A stretch of 48,532 bases of DNA from positions 1-48,532 of the forward strand of contig JACRAN010000290.1 of assembly GCA_016234735.1 (NCBI GenBank). Direction: 5' to 3'. The stretch comes from Bacteroidota bacterium (GTDB lineage: Bacteria > Bacteroidota > Bacteroidia > Chitinophagales > Saprospiraceae). Below the pieces are notes generated by a model that worked only from the letters and a program-made list of their open reading frames with translations, did not search any database and was not told where the DNA came from. Shown one piece after another: positions 26,371 to 35,058 of the stretch. Numbering within the stretch: position 1 is the first letter of the stretch; each line of letters starts with the position of its first letter. The position numbers were made by a program, and so were the translations under genes.

Positions 26371-27528
26371 TCACCCCGGCAGCCAACTCCGATAATACTC
26401 CCGATCCTCAATCCCCGCCGCATGTTCCGTCATCTTCAGTGGACGGAAGGTGTCCACCATCACCGCCAACTCCAACGTTTCCTTCGCTCCGATGCTTTTT
26501 TCGACCGTGCCGAGATGTGGCCCGTGCGGGATGCCGCCGGGATGCAGGGTGATTTGGCCCCGATCCACGCTCTTGCGGCTCATGAAGTCACCGTCCACGT
26601 AGTAGAGCACCTCGTCGCTGTCGATGTTGCTGTGGTTGTACGGTGCCGGGATTGCCAGTGGGTGGTAGTCGTAGAGCCTGGGGCAGAAGCTGCAAATCAC
26701 GAAACTCCTGGCTTCAAAAGTCTGGTGGATGGGCGGCGGCATGTGCAGGCGGCCCGTGATGGGTTCAAAATTGTGGATGGAAAATGCGTAGGGGTACAGG
26801 TACCCGTCCCAACCCACGAGGTCGAAGGGGTGGTTGAGGTAGTGGTAGGGGTAGATTTGGTCTTGTTTTTTGATGTAAAAAAGGAAATCGCCCTGCTCGT
26901 CGTGGGTCTCCAGATTGGCGGGTTTTCGGATGTCACGTTCGCAGAAGGGCGAGTGTTCGAGCAGTTGGCCGTAGTTGTTGCGATAGCGTTTCGGCGTGGT
27001 GATGGGGCTGGTGCTTTCGACGATAAAAAGGCGGTTGTTTTCGCCATCGAATTGCAGTTGGTAGGTGGTGCCGCGTGGCACCACGAGGTAGTCGCCGTAG
27101 CTGAAGTCGAGGTTGCCGTACATCGTGCACAGCGTACCGGTGCCCTCGTGAACGAAAATCACCTCGTCCGCATCGGCATTTTTGAAAAAATAATCCGTCA
27201 TGCTTCGGCGGGGCGCTGCCAGCACGATTTTGCAGTCGTCGTTGACCAGCACGGGCTTGCGGCTGCGCAGGTAGTCGTCCTCCGGCTCGATGCGGAAGCC
27301 CTTCAAACTCCTGTGTTTCAATTGTTTATCCGAAACCAGCTTCGGGGCCACGCTGTACGGCTCGCCCACCTGCACGATTTGCGTGGGCGGGTGGCAGTGG
27401 TACAGCAGCGAGTACATGTCGCTGAAACCTTCGGTGGAAAACAGTTCCTCGCTGTACAGCGAGCCGTCCGGCTTACGGAACTGGGTGTGGCGCTTGGGCG
27501 GTATCTGGCCGAGGTGGTGGTAATGCAT
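26371..27528 (-). CDS. hmgA: Homogentisate 1,2-dioxygenase family protein
   Basis: Ring-cleaving Fe(II) dioxygenase that opens homogentisate to maleylacetoacetate in tyrosine/phenylalanine breakdown. The 385-residue protein shows the cupin-like blocks FVHEGTGTLCTMYG near 125-138 and YGDYLVVPRGTTYQLQF. The iron-site region is YNHSNIDSDEVLYYVDGDF (His about 299, Glu about 306), with HPGGIPHGPH about 329-338. Exact ligands are inferred by analogy. No other gene of the pathway (hppD, fahA, maiA) is in the window. Confidence 0.92.
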   Translation of the reverse strand: MHYHHLGQIPPKRHTQFRKPDGSLYSEELFSTEGFSDMYSLLYHCHPPTQIVQVGEPYSVAPKLVSDKQLKHRSLKGFRIEPEDDYLRSRKPVLVNDDCKIVLAAPRRSMTDYFFKNADADEVIFVHEGTGTLCTMYGNLDFSYGDYLVVPRGTTYQLQFDGENNRLFIVESTSPITTPKRYRNNYGQLLEHSPFCERDIRKPANLETHDEQGDFLFYIKKQDQIYPYHYLNHPFDLVGWDGYLYPYAFSIHNFEPITGRLHMPPPIHQTFEARSFVICSFCPRLYDYHPLAIPAPYNHSNIDSDEVLYYVDGDFMSRKSVDRGQITLHPGGIPHGPHLGTVEKSIGAKETLELAVMVDTFRPLKMTEHAAGIEDREYYRSWLPG

Positions 27529-27586
27529 GGTCAGGAATTTTTTTCAAAAATGGTGAACGTCCGGCCAAAGCGTTTGATGATTTTCA

Positions 27587-29230
27587 TCAACCTTTCAAAA
27601 ACGCATCGTATTTTTCTTTCTCTCCAAACAATTTCACCGCCTCCTTGATTTCCGGGTCGTTGCGCAAGCCGATTTTGATGCGGCCTTTTTCGTACAAAAA
27701 GCGGCTCACGATTTCCTTCTCAATCATGTCGGTGATAAGTTCCCGGTGCTTGTCCACGTCGGCTTTTTTGGCGGAAATGATTTTGGCCTCAAATGCCTGG
27801 ATGTCGGACAGGGCAATGTAGCCGTCCTCCTTCGATTTTTCCTTCAATTCCTTGAGCAATTTTTCTGTTTCGGTATCGAAATCGAAGTTTTGCTTCGCTA
27901 AAAACTGGACGAAATCGTCCCATTGGGCAAAGTGAAAATCCTCGCCGGCCTGCACTTCCGGGTGCTGCACCATCCACTGCGTCACGTATTTAAAAACTAA
28001 GTTTGTTTCCTCCAGCGTCCGCAGGATGTCGCTTCCGGCATCGTAGTCAACCATGAGGTCGGGCTTCACGCCGCCGCCGTCGAGCACGACGCGGCCGTTG
28101 CGGGTTTTGAATTGTGTGCGTTTCGAGTCGGGGATGTCGGCTGGCTCGCCGTCATGGTACTCCACGCTCTGGATGCAGCGGCCACTGGGGATGTAGTATT
28201 TGGCAGTGGTCATTTTCACCTTGGCGTTGTAGCCGATGTCGCGGGTATTTTGCACCAGGCCCTTGCCGTAGCTGCGCTGGCCGAGCAACACGCCCCGGTC
28301 GAGGTCCTGGATGACCCCCGACACGATTTCGGAGGCCGAAGCGGAATTTTTGTTGATTAAAACGATGAGCGGCACCTGCTCGTCCACCGGCGGGTTCAGG
28401 GTGCGGAAACTCCGGTCCCAATCCTTCACCTTGCCTTTGGTCGAAACCACCATTTCATTTTTTGAAACAAACACATTGGAAACGTTCACGGCCTCGGCAA
28501 GCAGGCCGCCGCCGTTGCCCCTCAAGTCGAGGATGACCCCTTTGAGGTTGGGCTGCTCTGTTTTCAGGTCCTCGAGCGCCTTGCCGACATTGCGTCCGGC
28601 CTCACGGGTGAAGGTGGTGAGGGCAATATAGCCCACATCCGTGGACACCATGCCGGAGTAAGGTACGTTGGGTACCTCCACTTCATCACGTACCAGGTTG
28701 ATTTTCAGGTTTTTACTTTCACCAGGGCGGCGGATGGTCAGCACCACCTCCGTGCCGGGATAGCCTTTCAGGAAGGCGCTCACCTCGTCAGTAGTTTTCC
28801 CTTTGGTGTCCTTGCCGTCGATTTCGAGGATTTGGTCGCCCGCCTTCATGCCCGCCTTCTGGGCAGGGGCATCGAGGTACGGTGCCACCACCGTGGGCAG
28901 GTCGTCGATGATGCGGATGTCGGCCCCGATGCCGTTGTAGCGCCCCTCTGTGATGTAGCGGTAGCCCTCGATTTGGGTCTCGGAGATGTAATCAGTGTAG
29001 GGGTCGAGGCTCTCCATCATGGCATCGATGCCGGTGCGCATGAGCTTGGAGGGGTCCACTTCGTCCACGTAGTACGTGTTCACCTCCTTGTAGAGGTTGG
29101 TGAAAATCTCGATGTTTTTGGCTATCTCAAAGTAGTTGCCGCTCTCCGTGATGACAGTGGTGGCTACTCCTGCGAACAGCAGAGTGCCGATTGCGAGGAA
29201 TTTAAGGGTACGGGATTTTATTAGTTTCAT
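27587..29230 (-). CDS. S41-family C-terminal processing peptidase (CtpA-like)
   Basis: A 547-residue membrane-anchored or periplasmic serine peptidase. An N-terminal hydrophobic segment (TLKFLAIGTLLFAGVATTV) serves as signal or anchor, a PDZ domain lies at about 100-180, and the catalytic core holds the Ser block NKNSASASEIVSG near 293-305 with Lys323 in SYGKGLVQ. DLRGNGGGLL at 235-244 is the family oxyanion segment. The C-terminal 150 residues form a helical extension common in Bacteroidota. It likely removes C-terminal tails from envelope proteins. It is 16 nt from the PIN gene but with no functional tie evident. Confidence 0.94.
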   Translation of the reverse strand: MKLIKSRTLKFLAIGTLLFAGVATTVITESGNYFEIAKNIEIFTNLYKEVNTYYVDEVDPSKLMRTGIDAMMESLDPYTDYISETQIEGYRYITEGRYNGIGADIRIIDDLPTVVAPYLDAPAQKAGMKAGDQILEIDGKDTKGKTTDEVSAFLKGYPGTEVVLTIRRPGESKNLKINLVRDEVEVPNVPYSGMVSTDVGYIALTTFTREAGRNVGKALEDLKTEQPNLKGVILDLRGNGGGLLAEAVNVSNVFVSKNEMVVSTKGKVKDWDRSFRTLNPPVDEQVPLIVLINKNSASASEIVSGVIQDLDRGVLLGQRSYGKGLVQNTRDIGYNAKVKMTTAKYYIPSGRCIQSVEYHDGEPADIPDSKRTQFKTRNGRVVLDGGGVKPDLMVDYDAGSDILRTLEETNLVFKYVTQWMVQHPEVQAGEDFHFAQWDDFVQFLAKQNFDFDTETEKLLKELKEKSKEDGYIALSDIQAFEAKIISAKKADVDKHRELITDMIEKEIVSRFLYEKGRIKIGLRNDPEIKEAVKLFGEKEKYDAFLKG

Positions 29231-29246
29231 TGTTCTGCTAATGCTT

Positions 29247-29729
29247 TTATTTCAAATCAAGAACTCCAAATGTTTCGTCGTATGGGTTTCTGATATTGAT
29301 TATTTCAAATCTGAGTTTCGCTTTTTCTTTGAGCAAGTTGAAAATTTTGATACATTCCACATCAGATGTAGCAAACTTTTGCACTTGCTCGTCCATATCA
29401 GCTTGTGCAAACAATTTAGTGTCATTAGGGATGATGCGACGGTCTGGCAGGCTCAATATGCTTTTTTCTTCAAAAACAATTCTTGCAAATTCACCCGTTC
29501 TTACAGCATGATTGATATTGAATGGTATAATTTGCAAATCTTTCAATGGTAATTGGTCAATTCTGCCTTTAACACAGTATTCTGCAACTGAAATGGTGGA
29601 AGTTTTTAGGATGACCTGGTTTTGAAGAAAATACTTGTAGTAGCTCATTGCATTTTGATGCAACGGGTCTCGGTCGTTGAGCAGCCGAATAAAAAAACTG
29701 GTATCAATAAGGATACAATCATGCGCCAT
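29247..29729 (-). CDS. PIN-domain nuclease, putative toxin
   Basis: A 160-residue PIN-domain protein with the acidic metal-binding set D9 (ILIDTSFFIRLL), E50 (SVAEYC), and acidic residues in PNDTKLF (D103) and ATSDVE (D123). Such domains cut RNA and are usually VapC-type toxins. The start codon lies inside the end of the upstream 260-residue gene (11-nt overlap), so the two are translationally coupled. The partner is not a classic short VapB antitoxin, which makes the pair unusual. Confidence 0.85.
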   Translation of the reverse strand: MAHDCILIDTSFFIRLLNDRDPLHQNAMSYYKYFLQNQVILKTSTISVAEYCVKGRIDQLPLKDLQIIPFNINHAVRTGEFARIVFEEKSILSLPDRRIIPNDTKLFAQADMDEQVQKFATSDVECIKIFNLLKEKAKLRFEIINIRNPYDETFGVLDLK

Positions 29730-30501
29730 AGCCTCTCACATTTTTCAGCCATTCGTCGGCATCAGTCACACCTTCCCAACTTTTTTTGGCTTTTTTGATT
29801 AAATTTTGAATGTAATCCTCCTGAAAGGAAGGGTTGTAATCAATAATCTCAAGAAGACGAAGGCTTGATTTATCCAACTCTCCGGTTCTGATATTTTGCT
29901 TTCCGACCGCTCTCAATCCGTAAGGTTTGTACAGTGGATTATTTTCATAATCAGTAAGCATATCTTTCGATGCGTCAATTTTTAACAAGCCGTATTCCTT
30001 CGTATCAAGGTGAACATTGGCTTTTCCTTTTCCTCCCATGTCAACGATTGTTCCGTAGAAATAAAACTCAGCCTCTACCCAAACTTCTTCTGACCGGGTA
30101 AATTTGGTTTCCCTATTGATAATTAGATTTGAAGTATTGGGAACAGAGGTGCTGATTTGAAACTCAACATTTTGTTTTTGTGCAGTTTCCTGGAAAAATT
30201 CAAACGCTTTGGCTGATTGAAATTCCAAAAAGTCTATTGAATAGCTTTCATTTTCGACCTGTGCCAGTATCGCATTAAAGCCAATGATGGCCTGTAAGGA
30301 GGTCTTGATGATATGCCTCACAGAACCTTTTTCTATGCTGTAACCAATAGTCGGGCGCTCTTTTTTCAGACCTGGAAACAAAAGGTTTTCTGCATTTTGC
30401 AGAATATCAATGATATCCCTGATGTCGTAATTGTCAGGATTCAGGTCCATGCTACCTTTCCGGCCAGCAACCCGGATTTCTATGTGACCAGATTTTTCCA
30501 C
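29719..30501 (-). CDS. Conserved protein of unknown function coupled to a PIN nuclease
   Basis: A 260-residue soluble protein that I cannot place in a named family. It starts at a GTG and opens HIEIRVAGRKGSMDLNPDNYD; later it has a SVRHIIKTSLQAIIGFNAIL segment and a beta-rich middle (WVEAEFYFYGTIVDMGGKGK). The C-terminus is helical (TDADEWLKNVRGYGA). Its last 11 bases overlap the PIN gene, which strongly suggests the two act together, possibly as an antitoxin-like or substrate-directing partner. I recall similar proteins next to PIN domains in other Bacteroidota, but this is unverified. Confidence 0.75.
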   Translation of the reverse strand: MEKSGHIEIRVAGRKGSMDLNPDNYDIRDIIDILQNAENLLFPGLKKERPTIGYSIEKGSVRHIIKTSLQAIIGFNAILAQVENESYSIDFLEFQSAKAFEFFQETAQKQNVEFQISTSVPNTSNLIINRETKFTRSEEVWVEAEFYFYGTIVDMGGKGKANVHLDTKEYGLLKIDASKDMLTDYENNPLYKPYGLRAVGKQNIRTGELDKSSLRLLEIIDYNPSFQEDYIQNLIKKAKKSWEGVTDADEWLKNVRGYGA

Positions 30502-30571
30502 ATCAAACTATTTGTTGCAAAATAAGGGTATATTTTATCAATAACAAAACCGCTTGCAACTTGGCTGACTT

Positions 30572-31555
30572 TCAAAGCCCAAACCGCCCCCCTTCTGCCG
30601 CTACGCCAAACCCGTTTTCCAAAACGGCTCGTCTTGCTTCACTGTCCTCCAACAACACCGGGTTGGTATGGTTGAAATGAATGAAACGGATTTTTGCTTT
30701 TTCCATTGCAGGGAGTTGTTTGAACCGCGCCATACTTTCCAACACGAACGGGTGCGGAATCTCGCTCATGTCCCTGCCGGGTATTTCGCCGTTTTGGTAA
30801 AAAGTGCCGTCGAGCAAGGCATAGTCCACCTCACCGACGAGGGCGTTGATGTTCCGCTCCCAACGCTCCCACTTGTCAATGTCAGGGATGAAGAGCAGCG
30901 ACCGGGCCGGTCCACCGATTTTGAAACCCGCTGTTTCAGAAAACTCGTCCCGGTGCGGCACCTGGATGGGCGTGATCCGGAGGCGCTCGTTCAGCACCAC
31001 CGTTGAATCGGCCTGCAAGTGGCGAATCTCGATATTTTTCAGGTCAACCAACTGGTTCCAGGGGCCATTATTTTTCAAAAACGCCTCCATCCGGGGCATG
31101 GCGTACACCGGCATGTCCCTGGCACCCGACACCTCACGGCCCAAGTACATCAGGCCGGTGTAATGGCCAATGTGCGCATGGGTGAGAAAAATACCTGCCA
31201 ATTTCAACGGATTGCCGGGCAGCAGGTACTGAACCCGGTGCAGTTGCTCCGGGAAATCGGGCGTAGCATCCACTATCCAAAACTGATTAGTTGCAGGGTC
31301 AATAATTGCGATGGAAGAGACCGATCGGCGTAAGGCCGGTTGCTCCCAGGCAGGTTGGCAGCAGGTTTTATCACAGCCTGCCTGGGGGTAGCCAGCGTCC
31401 TGAGCGACTCCGAGCACCACGACGAACGGGGCTTCCCGTCGTTGCAGAGTGCCTGATTCTGCCAATGACAATAGCAGAAAAGCGAAAACGGAATGTAGTA
31501 TTTTTGAAAAAAGAAACATCACCCGAAGGAATCTTGACTTCCCAAAGAAACGCAT
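30572..31555 (-). CDS. PqqB-like MBL-fold hydrolase with N-terminal signal
   Basis: A 327-residue metallo-beta-lactamase-fold protein resembling PqqB. The characteristic block VVLGVAQDAGYPQAGC is present at about residues 46-61, the metal motif is THAHIGH, and PDIDKWERW and HFNHTNP complete the fold. No other pqq genes lie in the window, and unlike cytoplasmic PqqB it begins with a hydrophobic segment (VMFLFSKILHSVFAFLLLSL), so it is probably exported or membrane-tethered. Its role is therefore likely a separate hydrolytic function. The ATG at 31555 was preferred to the TTG three codons earlier; ATG 31519 is a third option. Confidence 0.85.
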   Translation of the reverse strand: MRFFGKSRFLRVMFLFSKILHSVFAFLLLSLAESGTLQRREAPFVVVLGVAQDAGYPQAGCDKTCCQPAWEQPALRRSVSSIAIIDPATNQFWIVDATPDFPEQLHRVQYLLPGNPLKLAGIFLTHAHIGHYTGLMYLGREVSGARDMPVYAMPRMEAFLKNNGPWNQLVDLKNIEIRHLQADSTVVLNERLRITPIQVPHRDEFSETAGFKIGGPARSLLFIPDIDKWERWERNINALVGEVDYALLDGTFYQNGEIPGRDMSEIPHPFVLESMARFKQLPAMEKAKIRFIHFNHTNPVLLEDSEARRAVLENGFGVAAEGGRFGL

Positions 31556-31604
31556 TTTCACCAACCTTTGAACTTGCCCTGCATAAAAATGAGGGCACGC
31601 TTGC

Positions 31605-31612
31605 TACCTTTG
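31605..31612 (+). promoter_or_regulatory. Putative -7 box TACCTTTG for the sphingolipid operon
   Basis: Exact TAnnTTTG match about 97 nt upstream of the first gene of the operon. No clear TTG at 18-21 nt upstream. Confidence 0.4.
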
Positions 31613-31708
31613 CTCGCTTTTAAATTCAGCCGTCCCGATCCTTCAAGAATTTCAGGTGTAAGGCAGGCGCAATGTTTCACAACTTAAACTCACCAATCGC
31701 AGCAACGA

Positions 31709-32629
31709 ATGGCCTTTGAGCGGTTTCCTAAAAAAGAGACGACAGTGGTGCTGGGCATGGCGCTGGCCTACCTGCTTTGGTCGGCTTTGGTGGTGGGGCT
31801 GCGCACCGACCACTTTGTTTTTGCTGGGCTGTGCCTGGGGCTTTTTTTTGCCAGTGGCACAACGAGGAAGGTGGTGATGGCCCTCATTTTCTTTGCGCTG
31901 TACTGGGTGATTTACGACTCGATGCGCATTTGCCCCAATTACGAGTTCAATCCCGTACACGTTCGGGAGCCTTACGAACTGGAAAAATCACTCTTCGGCT
32001 TCCAACACAACGGCGAGGTGGTGACGCCCAACGAGTTTTTTGAAACCAACACGCACCCGGTGGCCGACGTGCTGTCGGGCCTGTTTTACCTCTGTTGGGT
32101 GCCCGTGCCGATGGGCTTTGCGCTGTGGCTTTTTTTCAGGGACAAACGCACGTTGCTCGATTTTTCGCTGGCATTTTTGTTGGTGAACCTTTTCGGGTTC
32201 GTGCTCTACTATGCCTACCCGGCGGCGGCCCCCTGGTATGTGGAAATGCACGGTTTTCAGGAAAACTTCGATATTCCGGGCAATGAGGCGGGGTTGGCGA
32301 ACTTCGACCGCATCCTGGGTGTGAACTTGTTCCACAGCATGTACGCCAAGAACGCCAACGTGTTTGCGGCCATCCCGTCGCTCCACTCGGCCTACCCGCT
32401 CATCACGCTGTATTTTGGGGTAAAAATGCGGTTACGCCTTGCCAGTTGGGTGTTTTTGGTAATTTTAGCCGGAATTTGGTGGGCGGCGGTGTACTCCCGG
32501 CACCACTACATCATCGACGTGCTGCTCGGAGCAGCCTGTGCGGTAGCTACAATCCTGGTTTTTGAAAAAATTATCCTGCGCTCGAAGGTGGATGCGTGGT
32601 TGAAGAAGTACGCGGAGGTGATAAAGTAA
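31709..32629 (+). CDS. PAP2/AUR1-like phosphotransferase, candidate inositol phosphoceramide synthase
   Basis: A 306-residue polytopic inner-membrane protein. It has several hydrophobic helices and the lipid phosphatase/phosphotransferase residues H226 in IPSLHSAYPL, H266 in YSRHHYIID and D270. The H...D spacing of four matches the His-Asp pair of the AUR1 inositol phosphoceramide synthases, and YPAAAPWY is a further AUR1-like block. It is the first gene of the sphingolipid operon, 39 nt before serine palmitoyltransferase, which supports a role in adding a phosphoinositol or similar head group to ceramide. A simple lipid phosphatase is the alternative. Confidence 0.83.
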   Translation: MAFERFPKKETTVVLGMALAYLLWSALVVGLRTDHFVFAGLCLGLFFASGTTRKVVMALIFFALYWVIYDSMRICPNYEFNPVHVREPYELEKSLFGFQHNGEVVTPNEFFETNTHPVADVLSGLFYLCWVPVPMGFALWLFFRDKRTLLDFSLAFLLVNLFGFVLYYAYPAAAPWYVEMHGFQENFDIPGNEAGLANFDRILGVNLFHSMYAKNANVFAAIPSLHSAYPLITLYFGVKMRLRLASWVFLVILAGIWWAAVYSRHHYIIDVLLGAACAVATILVFEKIILRSKVDAWLKKYAEVIK

Positions 32630-32668
32630 AGGGAACATTCATTCGCAACACACAATACAGAAAAACTA

Positions 32669-33880
32669 ATGAACCTGCTTCAGCAAAAAATGAAACGGTA
32701 CACCGCCCCGCAGGAGGCAAAAGCGGCGGGCGTGTACCCCTATTTTCGGGTCATCGAAAGTGACCAGGACACCGTGGTGACGATGAACGGCAAGAGGGTG
32801 CTCATGTTTGGCTCCAACAGCTACCTCGGCATCACCAACCACCCGAAACTCAAGGAAGCCGCCAAACGGGCGGTGGACAAGTACGGTTCCGGCTGCGCCG
32901 GTTCCCGTTTCCTCAACGGCACCCTCGACCTGCACATCGAACTGGAGGAAAAACTTGCCAAATTTACCGGCAAGGAAGAAGCCATCGTGTTCAGCACGGG
33001 CATGCAGGTGAACCTCGGCGTACTGTCCTCCATCGTGGGCCGCAAGGATTTCATCCTGAGCGACGACTCCAACCATGCTTCCATCGTGGATGGCACGAGG
33101 CTCTCGTTCGCCACCACCCGCAAGTACAAGCATAACGACATGGAGTCGCTCGAAAGCCTGCTCCAGCGCATCGGCAAAGACCGGGGGGCCGAAGACATCG
33201 CCCTCATTGTCACCGACGGTGTGTTCAGCATGGAAGGCGACGTGGCCAACCTGCCGGAAATCGTAAAACTTGCGAAGCAATACAGCGCAAATATTATGGT
33301 GGACGATGCGCACGGCCTCGGTGTGATGGGAGAATTCGGCAAGGGCACTTGCAATCAATTCGGCCTGACCGACGAGGTGGACCTCATCATGGGCACGTTC
33401 TCCAAGTCGCTGGCCACCATCGGCGGCTTCATCGCCACTACCCACGAGATTGCCAACTGGCTGAAACACAACGCCCGCTCGCTGATTTTCAGCGCCAGCA
33501 TCGCACCGGCCAACGCCGCTGCCGTCATCGCGGCCCTCGAACTCATCCAGAACGAACCGGAACGGATCGAACAGCTTTGGGCCAACACCCGCTACGCCAA
33601 GCGCCGACTCGACGAATTGGGTTTTGAAACGGGGCACTCCACCACGCCCATCATCCCCATTTACGTGCGGGACGTGAACAAAACCTTCATGCTGACCAAG
33701 ATTCTGCAGGAGCAGGGCGTTTTTGTGAACCCCGTCGTTACCCCTGCGGTAGCACCGGAAGATACGCTCATCCGGTTTTCGCTCATGGCAACGCATACTT
33801 TCGCACAGATTGACGAGGCCATCGACAAAATGGCGAAGGTGGCCAAACACCTGGAGATTCTGGAGCCTCAGACGGTGTGA
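32669..33880 (+). CDS. spt: Serine palmitoyltransferase (alpha-oxoamine synthase)
   Basis: PLP enzyme that condenses L-serine with an acyl-CoA to 3-ketosphinganine, the committed step of sphingolipid synthesis. The 403-residue protein is very close in pattern to the Bacteroides Spt (BT_0870 type, from memory): EAKAAGVYPYFRVIES, LMFGSNSYLG near 45-54, SGCAGSRFLNGTLDLH, H136 in DDSNHAS, VDDAHGLG at 211-218 and the PLP lysine K246 in GTFSKSLATIGGF. 2-amino-3-ketobutyrate ligase (Kbl) is an alternative within the same family, but the neighbouring ceramide genes favour Spt. Confidence 0.92.
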   Translation: MNLLQQKMKRYTAPQEAKAAGVYPYFRVIESDQDTVVTMNGKRVLMFGSNSYLGITNHPKLKEAAKRAVDKYGSGCAGSRFLNGTLDLHIELEEKLAKFTGKEEAIVFSTGMQVNLGVLSSIVGRKDFILSDDSNHASIVDGTRLSFATTRKYKHNDMESLESLLQRIGKDRGAEDIALIVTDGVFSMEGDVANLPEIVKLAKQYSANIMVDDAHGLGVMGEFGKGTCNQFGLTDEVDLIMGTFSKSLATIGGFIATTHEIANWLKHNARSLIFSASIAPANAAAVIAALELIQNEPERIEQLWANTRYAKRRLDELGFETGHSTTPIIPIYVRDVNKTFMLTKILQEQGVFVNPVVTPAVAPEDTLIRFSLMATHTFAQIDEAIDKMAKVAKHLEILEPQTV

Positions 33881-33938
33881 CGCTGCATGGCGGCATCATT
33901 TCAAAATCCCAGCTCACACAGACGTTCAACACAAAAAA

Positions 33939-35057
33939 ATGGTAGAAGTCAGAGAGGTGGCAACATCGGGCGAATTGCGGGCTTTCATCAAATTCCCGTT
34001 CCGGCTGTACGAGGGCAACCCCAACTGGGTGCCGCCGATTATTTTTGATGAAATAACCACGCTGAAGAAAAACCCGGCGTTCGAGCATTGCACCAAAAAA
34101 TACTGGCTGGCGAAAAAAAACGGCCAAATCGTGGGCCGCATCGCAGGCATCATCAACCACGCCGAGAACAAAAAGACCGGCAAACACGCCGCAAGGCTCG
34201 GCTGGATTGATTTCACGGACGACCCGGAGGTGTCTTCGGCCCTGTTCCAAACGGTGGAAAAATGGGCCAGGGAACAATCCGCCGACCACATCCACGGCCC
34301 ACTGGGCTTCACCGACATGGACAAGGAGGGCCTGCTGGTGGAGGGTTTCGGGGAACTGGGCACCTTCGCCACCATCTACAACCATCCCTACTACCCGGTG
34401 CATTTCGAGGCCAACGGCTACGGAAAAAGCATCGACTGGGTGGAATTTGAGATTGACGTGCCGAAAGAAATGCCTCCCCGCATCGCCGGTTTTTCAAAAA
34501 AAGTGCAGGAGCGCTACGGCCTCCGGCAGTTGGAAGCCACCAAGCCCAGCCAAATCAAGCCCTACGCCGGGCAGGTTTTCAGGCTGCTCAACGAAGCGTA
34601 CAGCGACCTCTACGGCTTCGTGGAACTGACGGAAAAGCAGATCAAGTTTTACACCGACCAATATTTCACCTTCATCAACCCTGGCTTCGTGTCCGTCATC
34701 CTCAACCAACAGGACGAAGTGGTGGCGTTCGGCATCACCATGCCCTCGCTTTCCAGGGCCGTTCAAAAAGCGAAGGGGCGGCTCATCCCATTTGGTTTTT
34801 TGCATATTTTGAGGGCGATGAAAAAAAACGACCGGGCCGATTTTTACCTCATCGCCACCCGCAGCGAGTACCGCAACAAGGGCGTACACGTTTTGATTTT
34901 TGAAAAAATCCTGAGCACGTTCCTGAAGTTCGGGATAAAAAAAGTGGAGACCAACCCGGAGTTGGAAACCAACCTCCAGGTACAGGCCATCTGGAAGGAC
35001 TACCAGCCCCGCAACCACAAACGGCGGCGGTGCTACGTCAAAGTGCTTTCAACTTAA
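33939..35057 (+). CDS. GNAT-fold protein, candidate bacterial ceramide synthase
   Basis: A 372-residue protein with acyltransferase-like organisation: an N-terminal RAFIKFPFRLYEGNPNWVPP block, a central FADMDKEG-type segment, and a C-terminal GNAT-like part (ADFYLIATRSEYRNKGVHVL). The bacterial ceramide synthase bCerS described in Caulobacter is of this fold, and the position directly after spt and 1 nt before a ceramide-reductase-like SDR fits N-acylation of sphinganine. The start at 33939 (VEVREVATSGELRAF) was chosen over an upstream frame that overlaps the spt 3' end. The assignment rests on context plus fold, not on a search. Confidence 0.75.
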   Translation: MVEVREVATSGELRAFIKFPFRLYEGNPNWVPPIIFDEITTLKKNPAFEHCTKKYWLAKKNGQIVGRIAGIINHAENKKTGKHAARLGWIDFTDDPEVSSALFQTVEKWAREQSADHIHGPLGFTDMDKEGLLVEGFGELGTFATIYNHPYYPVHFEANGYGKSIDWVEFEIDVPKEMPPRIAGFSKKVQERYGLRQLEATKPSQIKPYAGQVFRLLNEAYSDLYGFVELTEKQIKFYTDQYFTFINPGFVSVILNQQDEVVAFGITMPSLSRAVQKAKGRLIPFGFLHILRAMKKNDRADFYLIATRSEYRNKGVHVLIFEKILSTFLKFGIKKVETNPELETNLQVQAIWKDYQPRNHKRRRCYVKVLST

Positions 35058-35058
35058 A

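Noticed and set aside
26215-27648. 477-residue plus-strand frame over hmgA
   Set aside because: Antisense shadow of homogentisate dioxygenase; it also crosses the antitoxin region.
32666-33850. 394-residue minus-strand frame over spt
   Set aside because: Antisense shadow of a complete PLP enzyme.
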